64,000 nt of DNA from contig ML681997.1 of NCBI GenBank assembly GCA_007922195.1, positions 10,648,717-10,712,716 of the forward strand. The letters are read 5' to 3'. The notes below the pieces were generated by a model. It saw only the letters and a program-made list of their open reading frames with translations. It did no database searches and had not been told where the DNA came from. Of this stretch, positions 53,749 through 64,000 are shown one piece after another (within the stretch, counting starts at the first letter, position 1; every line of letters starts with the position of its first letter). The translations under genes were made by a program, and so were the position numbers. This DNA comes from Podocnemis expansa (Eukaryota; Chordata; Testudines; Podocnemididae).

Positions 53749-55669
53749 GTTAAACTGGTACTCATTTGTCCTCACAACATAATCATTACACAGAGTCTGC
53801 TGCAAATGGAATCAATTCCCCAATAAAGCATATGGATTCTATATCTGTTAACTTCCTTTTTCCATTAAAATTAAATAGCATGGCTGTAATAAAAAGACAA
53901 ATTCACAAAATGAAGCGATCCAAATTACACACTTAAAGTTCTGACTCTCTTCTGATTTTGTAATATAGTCATAAGCTTTTCTGTAGATACCCCAGATAGG
54001 GTTGCTTTTCCAAACTTAAACATGGACTTAATTCTCATGGGAGACTTGGGACTTAAAGCAGCATTGCTGCCTCTCATGATCTGGAAGTGAGTTTCACAGT
54101 TTTTTCTGGGCTTAACTCAAGTTTTTTTTGGGGTGCATGGGATTGACAATATGTAAGCATTTGTGTCTGTGCTTTTGTGAACTCTCAAGAGAAAAGTGAA
54201 GGCAAATGTAATTCTTTTAACTGAAATTTTTGTCCATATCAAAATGGCACATTGCCATTCAAAAGCTTTTAATTTTTTTTATAAGTGTTTTCCTCATTAA
54301 TTCATTCTGTTACAAGGAATTGGTTTAGCTACATGTAATTGTCAGCTAGTTACCCAATAAAAGGATCAATCTAAATGTAAAATAAAATAGGAAATGTTTA
54401 ATAGGATTATGAAGGAAATAATAATCTTATCAATATATTAGGTGCTGTATAACTACTAAAGATAGGATACAGTTACTCAAACTAAATTGTACCTTACTTT
54501 GAGAGAAGTGGAATGAAGTTAAAGGTACTACTTGGGAGATAAATTGTTACTGTCTTAACAAGGTCACAATCTAGCTGGAAAGTTATTAGGGGACATCTGC
54601 ACTCTTAAAAGCAAAAACTTGGCACAAGCTTTCTTTTTAATCGAACATTCTTTTAAGAGTATCTAGAAAGGACGGCAGAATGTTTTTCTTTCCAATATTT
54701 CACAGGCTTAAATGTTAGCCCTTTGTCTGAACCTTTGACTGAAACAAATAAACACAGAAAGGAGGTGTAAATTTCAGTGCTGTGCTCAGGAGTTTAGATA
54801 CAAGACACTAAATGTCAGTAATAAGACTTGAGCTCTTCACTCCATATACTTAGTGCTGCAAATCAGCTGTTTCTGTATAAAAGAGTTTTTTAAGGTCAGA
54901 TCTGTTTGGCTTTATTTACAGTCCATAGTTGAGAGGCCAATTTTTCTCCCACTGTCAAATTAAACAATGTAGTTACTACAGTTACATGTTTAACACTGGG
55001 TTTTTAAAAACGGACACTGCATATTGTTCTCTGAAACTGTGTTAGAGATGGGGGAGGCACTCAGAGGAGGGAAAAGACAAGGGCTAAGAAATAAAACTCC
55101 TTTGTGAGAAATGGGGGGGGGAGAAGTTTCTAAGATACAGATAAGAACAGCAAGAATGATTGTCCTGTTATGTCAACCATCACCTTTTTTGTTACACTTT
55201 AATTATGTAATCTTTGCAGGCTCAGCTACAGTTGTTTCCAATCTGCTCTAACAATTACCAGGCAGGAAAAGAAGTCTGTGAATATAAAGATTTAACAAAA
55301 ACTTTTTGGTTTCAGCAGTAACAAATATACAGAAGGTACGTGAGCCTTTGTCAGCCTGACTTTCTATAAGAAAGCTACAGTGTTTTCAATCTTCCTGTTT
55401 GCAGTTCTTTCCTTTTCATGACAAGACGCATTTGAATCCATGATTTGAGTTCTGGATTTCAGCCAGCCGTTAGATATAGCTTGAATAGCGCCAAAGGACA
55501 ATAACTTTATGATTCAAAAAGTAGGCGTAGTCACTTTTCTACATAAGTGAAGGAAACACTGTAGCAGGGGGGGGAAAGCATGTCTCCTGTCAGATTACAG
55601 CATTTAACTGATTTTAATGAAAACAGAGGTGCTGATCTCTTAACTTATTCTCTTTCCTTCTCATTTCAG
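53749..55669. other. Repeat-poor sequence upstream of the coding exon
   Basis: Over 1.9 kb without any of the MITE, PLE or SINE families that crowd the rest of the window. AT-rich, no open frame of note. It ends in the pyrimidine tract and AG acceptor of the exon. The lack of insertions may reflect constraint. Confidence 0.5.
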
Positions 55670-55795
55670 TTTGGTAGCTGAGATAATCTGGGAATGATAC
55701 AGTCTTTATGGAGTTTAACATGGCATCTAAATCATCTTCATCTACTGAGGAGCAATCTTCCACTGAAATAGATGATCTTCATATTTCACTGCAAG
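55670..55795 (+). CDS. Coding exon with start codon (5' UTR plus 29 codons), protein unrecognised
   Basis: The acceptor is a long pyrimidine tract ending TTTCAG (55664-55669). The donor is GCAAG|GTAAGT at 55795/55796. Start codons in frame are at 55708 (TTTATGG) and 55720 (AACATGG, the better context). Two in-frame stops precede the first, so the 5' part is leader. The peptide begins MEFNMASKSSSS, continues TEEQSSTEID and ends DLHISLQ with a split Gly/Ala/Val-type codon (phase 1). It is acidic and Ser-rich, typical of a disordered N-terminus, with no signal peptide. A second ATG frame (55694-55771) overlaps the start. I do not recognise the gene. No further exon of it was found downstream, and the first exon is probably far upstream. 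Confidence 0.72.
55694..55771 (+). promoter_or_regulatory. Overlapping upstream ORF, 25 codons
   Basis: ATG at 55694, out of frame with the main start at 55708, stops at TAG 55769-55771, beyond both candidate start codons. Ribosomes that start here would bypass both, so it could lower translation of the main frame. The context GGAATGA is weak at +4. Confidence 0.5.
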
Positions 55796-57346
55796 GTAAG
55801 TTAAGCAAGTTTCATGTAACTTTAAAAACACACACATAATATCAGGTAGATCTAGTCCATTTCTGTGCTGTACACAGACTTCTGTAGATATCTCACCAGA
55901 GGCTTTTCAACTGTAAAATGAAACACACAGTACACAACTTTTCTTCATGGTATTTACAGAACCATTGCCTTTTTTGGTACAGATTTGCTCACAGTTTCCT
56001 ATGTTTTCCTTATCTGAATGCATGTTACCATAAACAATTGTCAGGGGAACTATTAAAGAGTTATACAATTCCTATAATTTGTGATGCATCTCTGCAAATT
56101 AAAACATGCCTTTGCTTACCTAATTTTTATATGCTGTTAGTAGAAAGCACTAAATTGTCATTGCTTTAGATAATTTTTTCTTTATTTTTCTTCATATTTC
56201 TTATCTTCATCGCTTCTGGATACATATTTCTGGGCCTAAATGAGCATAAAATTCTCTCTGGCTTTCATACATGCTTATTAAAGGCCAGTTTCTGCCACCC
56301 TCACAGTGAGTAACACTTTGCAAATCAAAAAGTCTATATGGGACTACTTGGGTAATAAGGTGTTGATCAACCTGAGTAAGGGAGGCAGAACTGGGCTCTA
56401 AAAATTATAAAGCCACAGGTTCCTCCATCATGTTGGAATGTGCAGGGCTGAGAAGATTTTCTTTTTCCCTAAATTTGTCTCTGTGGACAAGTTTTAAAAT
56501 GTATCTTTGAAACGGCAGCATCTGTATTGCACGTTAGTCAGGAGTTTTGTTTAAATATTGATCGTATGCTGTGGTTCTTTTTCCTTGATAATGAATCTTA
56601 CAGTCTTTCTGCATGGGTAAACTGACCGTGTTTTCAGGCTCAAGCCTATAACAAATCTGATCTTTCAGTACATTCAGAGACTGCCTTTTCTAGGAGGAGA
56701 TGTGCTGCATTGCCTGGTGTAAAGGTGTTTCCCAGTGGGTCAGTTGTGGTGAAGTTACTGTCTGATGTATCTAAGGGAAAATATTGAAGAAAGATGAAGC
56801 TAGTGCTGAAAAAGAATCTGCAAAGTGTCTTTTGTGACCCATAATGGCAGAAATATTGTTTCTAGAGCTATGGCTTGTGATCAGTTAATATTTACAGTGA
56901 TCGAAAGCTCAGCTTCTTTCTCACACTGACATCTTTTCCTTTTGCACTTGACTTCATTAAACTTCAGCACAGTCAGAAGGGCAAACAGGAAACTCCAATG
57001 GCCAAAGTTTACTCTAAAAAGTCATGTAAGGTAGACCCCCATTTTGCCATCAGATGCACATTTTTCAGCTCCTATCAAAATCAGTGGGAAAGCCAATGGG
57101 TACCCAAAGAGTGAATTTTGCCCTAGGTAAACACTGAGACGTATGTTAAGTATGAAGTAGAATCAGAAAAGTGAGTTCTAGCTTTTAAGCAGGAGATACT
57201 GTTACTTTTACACAGGATCATAGATGAGGATTTTGCTTTGAAATGATATTCATGTTGTTTTTGCAGAAACTGAAATTTAATTTTTATCTAACTTGGCCAT
57301 CACACTGAAGGAATTTAGTGTTCAGGTCCAATAGTCCAGAGATAAA
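55796..57346. other. Next intron, repeat-poor start
   Basis: Unique-looking sequence. 57040-57125 holds an old amniote repeat word (CTATCAAAATCAGTGGGAAA). No second coding exon could be supported. Confidence 0.45.
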
Positions 57347-57560
57347 GTCTATGTCTATACTACTCTTAGACACCTGTGGCTGTCTCCTGCCAGCTAACTC
57401 AATCTATTGGGGCTTGGATTATGGAGCTGTTTTAAATGCAGAATAGACATCCGTGGGACCCTCTTTCCCAGGCCTGCACTCTTGTTAAACAGACCCTCAG
57501 TCAGAGCCCTGTGAGCAACAGTTAGCTGGCATGGACCTGCCGTCAGTTTTTTATTGTAGT
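57347..57560. mobile_element. Decayed GTCTATAC-ended MITE
   Basis: AAGTCTATGTCTATACTACT marks a Harbinger-like left end; the right end is unclear. Confidence 0.45.
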
Positions 57561-57724
57561 GCCAACAAGAACGCTATCTATTAAAATTTCAAGCATTTGT
57601 ACATTATTTTCATGCTGAAGTAATTCGAGTGCTTCAGCTCTGTTGAAATGGGACTGTGATTGGGCCTAAATGTACTGGCAGAACTCCTGTTGGCATATGC
57701 CTCGTGTACTTGGCTCTCCCATGA

Positions 57725-57972
57725 GGCCATGTCTATACTACAGAGCCTACATTGGCATAGTCCCATAGTATAGATGCTGTGTATGCCAGCAGAAGGAGTT
57801 CTGCTAATTGAACCCTGAACCATATTAGCTGTGCCCATAGAAACACTCTTCCATCAGCTTAATTGCCCATACGGTGGAGCTTCTGCCTGCATTACCTACG
57901 GTGTGTGGATTTTTCACACTCCTCACTGATATAGCTATGCTAGCACAACTTTGTGGTATACACCAAGCCTAA
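57725..57972. mobile_element. Harbinger-like MITE, 245 bp
   Basis: GGCCATGTCTATACTACAGA and TTGTGGTATACACCAAGCC are inverted ends. TAA follows the right end (57970-57972) and TGA precedes the left, a TWA-like target with one change. Confidence 0.72.
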
Positions 57973-58021
57973 GACATCTCAGGGAGCTTTAAAAATGGTA
58001 TAATAATTTGTTTTAGTAAGT

Positions 58022-58040
58022 AAAAAAAAAAAAAAAAAAA
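58022..58040. repeat. Poly-A tract, about 20 A
   Basis: A homopolymer just downstream of the MITE, with no retroposon body recognised before it. Confidence 0.85.
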
Positions 58041-58153
58041 ATTAAGAAGGTAAACGTGTCAGCGGATTGAGATGTAAGACTCTCTGATAGAACCTTTGGG
58101 GCAGCATTACACGACTGGAAACATGCGTTTAGAAAATATACAGTAAAGACATT

Positions 58154-58326
58154 TCTTAAGACAGGGCTTGGCAAAACCTGGGAGCCAGGTTGCCATGGCA
58201 ACCAGAGTTTGTAGCCTGGCTCATAGCTCTGCTATGGAAATACAGCAGATGAGTGCCCTCTGGTGACCAAAAATAAAATTACTAGTGCCTAGCTGGTAGC
58301 CAATTTTGTTGAGCCCTGTCTTAAGA
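58154..58326. mobile_element. hAT-type MITE, family K, complete
   Basis: Element 58162-58318 (157 bp), ends CAGGGCTTGGCAAAACCTGG and CCAATTTTGTTGAGCCCTG. Perfect 8-bp duplication TCTTAAGA. Confidence 0.95.
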
Positions 58327-59771
58327 TACTAGACAGAAATCGCTAGCCTGAAATCCTCAGTAATGAATAATGGGGAAATTCAGGAGCAAACACAAAAATT
58401 ATGATATTTCAGAAGTTAAGGCCTATAGTTAATCTTCTAGAGGCAATATAGTCAAAGCAACCAGAGATTTTGTGTTTGGCAGTTTTTGGGTGCTCACCTT
58501 GAGACACCTTAGAAAGGGCATATTTTCAGAGAGTGAATGCTTAGTTCTTTCTGAAAATCAGATGACTTATTTTAAGTGCTGACATATGGATTTAGAAGTC
58601 TATCTTTAGGATGTTATTTTTAAAAATCTTAATTCTTAACAGGATGGTTTATATTCAGTTTTGCATAATGCACAGTTTACAAGGAAACTGGTGTGTATTT
58701 TAGGTATGGGTGGGGGAGGGGGATCTGAGCAGATATGTATCTGGGTGATCAGCTCTGATAGTACATTCAGGAGTCAATATGTTACTTTGCTTAGAAGGCA
58801 TCAAAGGACATCACAGCATTGGTCTAATATGTGTGTTATAGGGGCAAGATCTATCAGAAGCAATAGTTCTAATAGAGGAGAGAGAATTTTTAACCAGTCT
58901 ATTAATATATAAGGGTCAACTCCTCAATTTAGACAAAAAATTTAATTTTAGATTGTAAACTTAATGGGGCAGGGACCATCTTTTTGTTTTGTATTTATAT
59001 GAATCAATAATAATCAGCTGGCATAAATCCACGTAGCTACACTGAATGAAAGTATTCATGTGTTTTCTGAGAATTTTGTGAGAGACAATATGCAGAACTA
59101 CAAAAATATCATGAAATATTAAAATTGACAGGTTGTCACACTCCGTTGCCATCAAGATTCTTAGACAAACTTTTTTAAAATTAATATCAGCTTTCTGCAT
59201 TCAGTGTTTAGCTCCTGGACTTTTAGGAAGGAAAATTGTTCAAGAGGTGGCAGTGTCACCTAAAATTGTTACCTCTGACCACAGCAGAAAACTATGGGTA
59301 AAGGAAAGAAATGTAACATGGTTCATAGGGATTCAGTATTTGTAGTTAGATAATTTAAAAAGATATAAATTAAGTTTAATAATTCTTGGAAATGTTCGGT
59401 TAGATTCCAGGTACAACATAGGAAATTAAGGGCATGGGGAGTAGGGGCTGAAGGTGACTTTACACCCAGTATCGCTAATCCCAAGGACTCTAAAATCACA
59501 AATTAGGCCCCAAAATCATGAGATTTTGAAAAGGAATAAATCATTTATGTGCCCTCTGGTTTTTGAGTGTTTGGAGTGTCATGTTCTCAAGCTTTGCTCC
59601 ACAATCGTGAGAGGGCTAGAAACATTTTTTTTTTTAAAAAGCTGAATTGGAATGTAGTCCCATGACTCCAGCAGCTGAGATTTTGAGAAGATTTTGCTGT
59701 GAGCCTCTGAAGATTTGGCAGCACGTCCAACATTCTCCATTGTACTAGGGTCTGATGTGGTATGCAGCATA
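58327..59771. other. Intronic; one ancient LINE end
   Basis: 58950-59012 (GATTGTAAACTTAATGGGGC, AGGGACCATCTTTTTGTTTT, AATAATAATC) is the old CR1/L3-type 3' end. A poly-T/A patch at 59627-59640. No exon. Confidence 0.45.
58950..59012 (+). repeat. Ancient LINE (CR1/L3-type) 3' end
   Basis: AGATTGTAAACTTAATGGGG, CAGGGACCATCTTT, GTATTTATATGAATCAATAA: the usual word order of this very old amniote repeat. Confidence 0.6.
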
Positions 59772-59779
59772 ATTTTAGA

Positions 59780-59968
59780 GAGGGGTCTCAAACTCAAATC
59801 ACCACAAGGACATCATGAAGACTAGTACAGGGCCAGATAAGGATTAGTACATTAGCCTGAGGGCCACACCACTGAAACCTTTTTGTACAGCGATATTGCA
59901 GATATTGGTAACAACGTAGTGGCGGGCTGCAGGAAATAGCTTTAGGGGCCACATGTTTGAGACCCCTG
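59780..59968 (+). mobile_element. hAT-type MITE, family D, copy 4
   Basis: Ends GAGGGGTCTCAAACTCAAAT and TGTTTGAGACCCCTG. Flanks are TTTTAGAG-like and ACTTAGAG, a decayed duplication. It has a duplicated ACTAGTACAGG/ATTAGTACATT segment inside. Same orientation as the other three. Confidence 0.88.
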
Positions 59969-59976
59969 ACTTAGAG

Positions 59977-62619
59977 CAACCTTTGAGATTGCTTTTAATG
60001 TGTGGTGGCTCTGCATAGCCACCTAAATGAGCTGCAGCCAAGTCTGGAACAGGGCCTGTTTTTTTTGGGTGTCTGCTTTCATCTGCCAGTCATGTAGTAT
60101 GGGTTTAATAAAGAAAGGGGCTGTTCTTGCCTGGGCATTACATATTGGAAATCATGCTCAGCACATGAAGCATAATTTAAAGGGTTATTGCCTGTGTTGT
60201 ATTTATGCACGGTGTGTAATTCAGTTGGTATCAAACCGTGAGACCTGGCCTCCTTCACAGTGCCTAGATGGGACCTAAAACTCTTGCTTTGCTTGTTTAT
60301 TTACACTCTCATAAATACGAGATAACTAGTTAGTGAATTTCCTGTTAGATTTCTGTTTGTCCTTCTTTCCATGCACTCAGCACAACTGCAAGGATGGAGC
60401 AGATGTTCACTTGCCGCGACTGTTCTTTGCCTGCAGGTGCCACTCCATGAAAGCAGGGACTGTCTCCCCTCAGTCCCCGTGGAGATACCTAGCCAGTGTG
60501 AAGCCAGTGAAGGAGGATGCAGTATTCCAGTTACCCTGTGCTTTGTTGGCAGGAAGGTGCAAGGAGCAGTCAGGGGCCTGGCTGCCCATCTCCTGCTAGC
60601 AATGGTTCTGCTGTCCTGGTGCAATGGAGGAACTCACAGGCTGCTCTCTCATTTCTGTTTAGGTTACTTTTTTCACTCTCTAGACAAGTTGTGGGTACAG
60701 AAACCAGCTGTTTTCTCTTGCTGAGCTGTGCCACCTCAAGGATACATAGCTCAGTGCCACAAAAGGCTACACATTTATATGCAAATATTGTCTTTAGTAG
60801 GTGGGGGGAGTGGGGGTGTTGACAGGGGATGGTGGTGAGGAAGCAGTGGCCTGGGCTCATTTTCTTTGGTAAAAGCAGATTTCAGTGGTTCACGGTTTGG
60901 GAGCTACTGGTTAAAGCAGACAGGCTGTAACAGAGAAGCTACCTTGAAATGAAGGTATAAAGGCAGAGGGGCGTGTGAGGAGGAGGAGAGGAATGAGCAG
61001 CTGGAGTGGTATATGGAGCTGAATAGAGGCTTTTCTCTTGTACCTGGAGATTTTGTTTATTTCTTTGGTGCAGGCTCAGATGGACTGGTAAGTCCATTTC
61101 CCAAAGGACATGCCTACTCCCTTCCCAGCTCACCTTTTTCCATATTGCCTTCCTGACAGAAAAGCCTGGATGCATATAGGGATGTTAGGTGTGAGCTCCT
61201 ACTGGACAAGCCTAGGCAGGATTCATAATTTATTTTTGGTGCTTGCTGAGACAATATGAACACTGGTGCTAGAGCATAATTCCTCTTTTTAACCCATTGG
61301 AGGGCCGCTTAACTTTGTGACTCAGTGTTATTCATAAAAATAAAGTCAGGATAACTTTCAGTATGAAATACACTGTTGAGTTCCCCCAGTGCACACTATT
61401 CTGTATTTTTCCTAGAGTATAGAGCAAGGTTAAAATGATGGCCAGTTCAGCATACAAGTTATAATTCATTATTTTATGTGTGGCATTGACTAGTGGTGGC
61501 AGGTTTGCATAAATGGGCATAATGCATTATTTTTTATTAGGTTGCATCACGTTTGGTGTCTTAACACCAGTGTGACCCTGAAATTGCATCACACAAGTAG
61601 TGGGGGGGATGAGAATGTTTGTTTGAAAAAAAGCAAAAGCAAAAAAAGCATGTTTTCAAACTGTGAGATTTCAGAGCTAAATGCAGTTGCAAGCATGTAG
61701 CCTTTCAACTGTTCATTAGCAGTGTAGGCACTCAGGTGTTGACTTTATTTATTGATGTATATCCATTAATTTTTAACTGTATCCAAACTTATGATAAGAT
61801 TAGAGGATGAAAGCAAAAATCTATTTCAGGTGTGTTTAATAATTTTAACACACTGCAATGATTTGATTTAATTCAGATGCGTTTAGTACTCCCTCAATGC
61901 TTAAGATGAAAGAATAAAGCATGCCTAGCTCTTCTGTTTACTTCAAGTCCCACAAATAGTGATAAGTGGATAGTTTTTTCCCCTGCATTTTATATTAGAT
62001 TACATGTGTTTTAACAAAATTGCCTGTTGCTTACCTATATCTCCTTTATTTTACTTGCATGAGTATGTATCTCTGAAGCAAATTTGATATTCTATAGCTA
62101 GCTCAAACTGGGAATTCCAGTCTGTGGTTTAACCTAATCCCTGGTCTATACAGATTGCTGTTTTTTTACAATTAGGGATTATGGGTTTTAGCTACAATAG
62201 GAAAGAGTTTATTAAACAGTGCTGATTCTGGTTTTTCAGGAGTGACTGTTGAAAAAGAAAAAGTTCCTCTCAGAGGAATTATAGTGAAATTTACATCCTG
62301 TTTATGCTGTAAATCCCAGTATCCTGTCTGCAGTTCACTTATTGATTGCATAACAACAACATGGCACGTGGCTTTTTGTTGTTTGGGTTTAATATGCAAA
62401 TCATAAATGAGATGGGCTAAGGAAGTTTTTATGAGCATATTTCTTTAGCTTTTCAAGTAAACCTAGATAAACAATTGGCCCAAGAAGTTACCTGGTATTC
62501 TAAGAGCAAAACTCAACACTGAAAATGAGTAAAATAAATCCTTCACCCCCAAAGAAGAAGAATGGTCAATGGTAAAGGTTAAATTGTTAACCTGGGCACA
62601 GGAAATTACCTGCTTCAGG
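59977..62619. other. No recognisable gene
   Basis: Apparently unique. 60360-60620 is GC-richer and open in one frame for about 100 codons, with no domain and no convincing acceptor/donor pair. An A-rich tract at 61627-61648. Confidence 0.4.
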
Positions 62620-62730
62620 AGAGATGTTTTATGTGACCTTGGGCAAGTTACTTTAATTTCTCTCTGCCTGTGTTCAGTGGAGATGTAAGCACAGCCCTCC
62701 TCACAGGGATGCTGCAAGGAGAAATACAGA
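62620..62730 (+). repeat. MIR/CORE-SINE relic
   Basis: TATGTGACCTTGGGCAAGTT, ACTTTAATTTCTCTCTGCCT and CTCACAGGGATGCTGCAAGG follow the MIR consensus order. The 172-codon minus ORF over this stretch (62463-62981) is therefore repeat-derived by chance. Confidence 0.78.
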
Positions 62731-62964
62731 AAAGACAGGTGTTGAAATATCAGGGTAGTAGGAGACATAGAAGTACACTGTGTATCTAGATAAATGGAAA
62801 CTTCATGACCACAAAGTTCAGTGTAATGAGGCTTCTTGAACTGGTGAAAGTGTCCGTGGGCTAGAGAATCTGCTTTGGGTTCTGGAAATAGGGAGTCATA
62901 AGGTGGTTTGGGGTCAGAGGCTTTCATTACCTGATTAATTAATATACATGCAGCGCTTTGAACA

Positions 62965-63045
62965 TATGGGGCTTTGTCCAAAGCCCATTGAAATCAATGG
63001 AAAAGCTTCCATTTGATTTCATTTGGCTTGGGACAGGCTTATAAA
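62965..63045. repeat. Ancient amniote repeat word
   Basis: CAAAGCCCATTGAAATCAAT followed by GGAAAAGCTTCCATTTGATT is a small inverted-repeat core also seen at 18255, 21568 and 57085. Confidence 0.5.
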
Positions 63046-63686
63046 ACTCGATGAATGATCTCTATTACAGATCGGTGACATAACACTCTGCTGCTGCTGG
63101 ACATAAGTATCAACTCTGGGGACTTTTTTTTTCCTGACTTCCTATTAGGAGTGAGTGAAACTGCATTCATTGGTAGAGGGAAATGAAAAAAACAGAAAGC
63201 TCTGCTTTGGATTTCCACCCATAGGCAAATGTGATTATTTTTCTAAAGATGCTGGGTCTTGCTGGCATTTGCTGCTGCTCAGAATGGTGGAAAGAAGGGG
63301 GATGGGCAAGGCTATGCTAGAATTAAGCCTTCCAGTCCAAATAAAACCTGGTAATAAGACAGAAGTAAATGAAATTGCAGGGTTGGTTAAATTATTTTAA
63401 AACAACATAATTTCTGTATAACTATTTGAAATTAGTCTCTCTCAAAAATCGTGCAGTATCGGATACTTCATTGGTTGTGATACCTCAGAGATCCTGCTAA
63501 TGCCTAACCCGGTCAGGACGCTGATGGTATCAGAATGTCTTACAAGAACTCATGACCAAGTTTTGAGCATTTTGTGCTGGTCCATTGTACCACCCCTTCC
63601 AGTATGCCGGGAGAAGTTGGCCCTGCAGTGCTGCCGCATCCCACCTTTGTGTAGCTGTGCAGGAAAGAATGAGTAAAAGTGGGAAC
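63046..63686. other. No recognisable gene or repeat
   Basis: Balanced composition, short ORFs, nothing supportable. Confidence 0.4.
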
Positions 63687-63966
63687 TTAGGCTATGTCTA
63701 AAAAATTGCTGCCATCCATGAGCTCTTGACAGACTGTTCAATAGGTCTGGTGTTCACCAGAATAACTCCAGCCCTGGAAGTTGCCATTCACCTTAGTGCA
63801 GTGTAGGGAGAGGTAAGTGGGCATTAGTAAAGCGACAGTAGATATGCAAGGTATTTTACATAGCTTGTGTATCTCCCATCGACTGCTGCTGAAGAGTGCA
63901 GCAAGTGTAGAAGGGTTCTTGGATTTCTCCCATTCTACAGGCCTGGTGGTATAGTTACAGCAGCAT
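63687..63966. mobile_element. Harbinger-like MITE, left end and body
   Basis: TTA then GGCTATGTCTA at 63690. The body shares AGATATGCAAGG..TGTGTATCTCCC with 40370-40630. The right end is not clear. Confidence 0.6.
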
Positions 63967-63967
63967 T

Positions 63968-64000
63968 TAAGGGTATGTCTACACTTCAGTGAAAGTCAGG
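63968..64000 (+). mobile_element. Harbinger-like MITE start, cut by window end
   Basis: TAA followed by GGGTATGTCTACACTTCAG, the intact form of the terminal repeat. The rest lies outside the window. Confidence 0.7.

Noticed and set aside
60333..60822. Possible exon in the GC-richer patch at 60.4-60.6 kb
   Set aside because: Three overlapping frames of 88-117 codons, none with an acceptor and donor in phase with the exon at 55670. No recognisable domain.
62463..62981. 172-codon minus frame
   Set aside because: It includes a MIR relic in reverse and ancient repeat words. No domain.

Overview
The window is vertebrate nuclear DNA that is mostly intronic or intergenic. It has no bacterial-style gene organisation, and none of the long open frames looks like a conserved protein. 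The repeats point to a turtle. There is a SINE remnant with a tRNA B-box joined to a CR1-like tail (the Cry-type arrangement of cryptodiran turtles), CR1 tails, MIR/CORE-SINE relics, and many copies of a Penelope-like element (PLE) whose tail carries hammerhead-ribozyme boxes. Large numbers of hAT-type and TWA-target (PIF/Harbinger-like) MITEs complete the picture. A softshell-like turtle is my guess only.

Gene content is thin. The one convincing exon is at 55670-55795 (+): a good acceptor, stops in the 5' UTR, a start codon, 29 codons and a consensus donor. A CpG island at about 26880-27310 could hold its untranslated first exon, with a donor candidate at 27257/27258; that would make intron 1 about 28 kb. 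This link is inference. I do not recognise the protein. A compact intronless unit at 9745-10583 (TATA box, broken acidic reading frame, poly(A) signal) looks like a dead retrogene or LTR-borne ORF.

Layout: 1-1.7 kb, unclassified repeat with an exact three-unit 83-bp tandem. 3.5-8.4 kb, hAT MITEs and a short PLE-tail insertion. 9.6-11.5 kb, the broken unit and a Harbinger-like MITE. 14.0-20.95 kb, PLE copies, a 1.2-kb hAT and palindrome-rich MITEs, partly nested. 21.8-29.4 kb, GC-rich hAT elements, more PLE tails, a G-rich minisatellite containing an N-gap, and the CpG island. 30-49.7 kb, dispersed MITEs, MIR and PLE copies, including a GIY-YIG endonuclease remnant at 47.1-47.46 kb. 50.77-51.39 kb, a very long near-perfect inverted repeat. 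53.5-57.3 kb, repeat-poor sequence around the coding exon. 57.3-64 kb, MITEs and ancient LINE/SINE relics.

The most unusual signals are the 294/291-bp hairpin at 50769-51391 and the PLE system. The PLE has hammerhead cores in opposite orientation at both ends of one copy, a head-to-head ribozyme pair at 42526-42613, and short composite tail insertions with 8-14 bp target duplications. Boundaries of elements with target-site duplications were read directly from the bases. Family names for the others are judgement calls made without a database.
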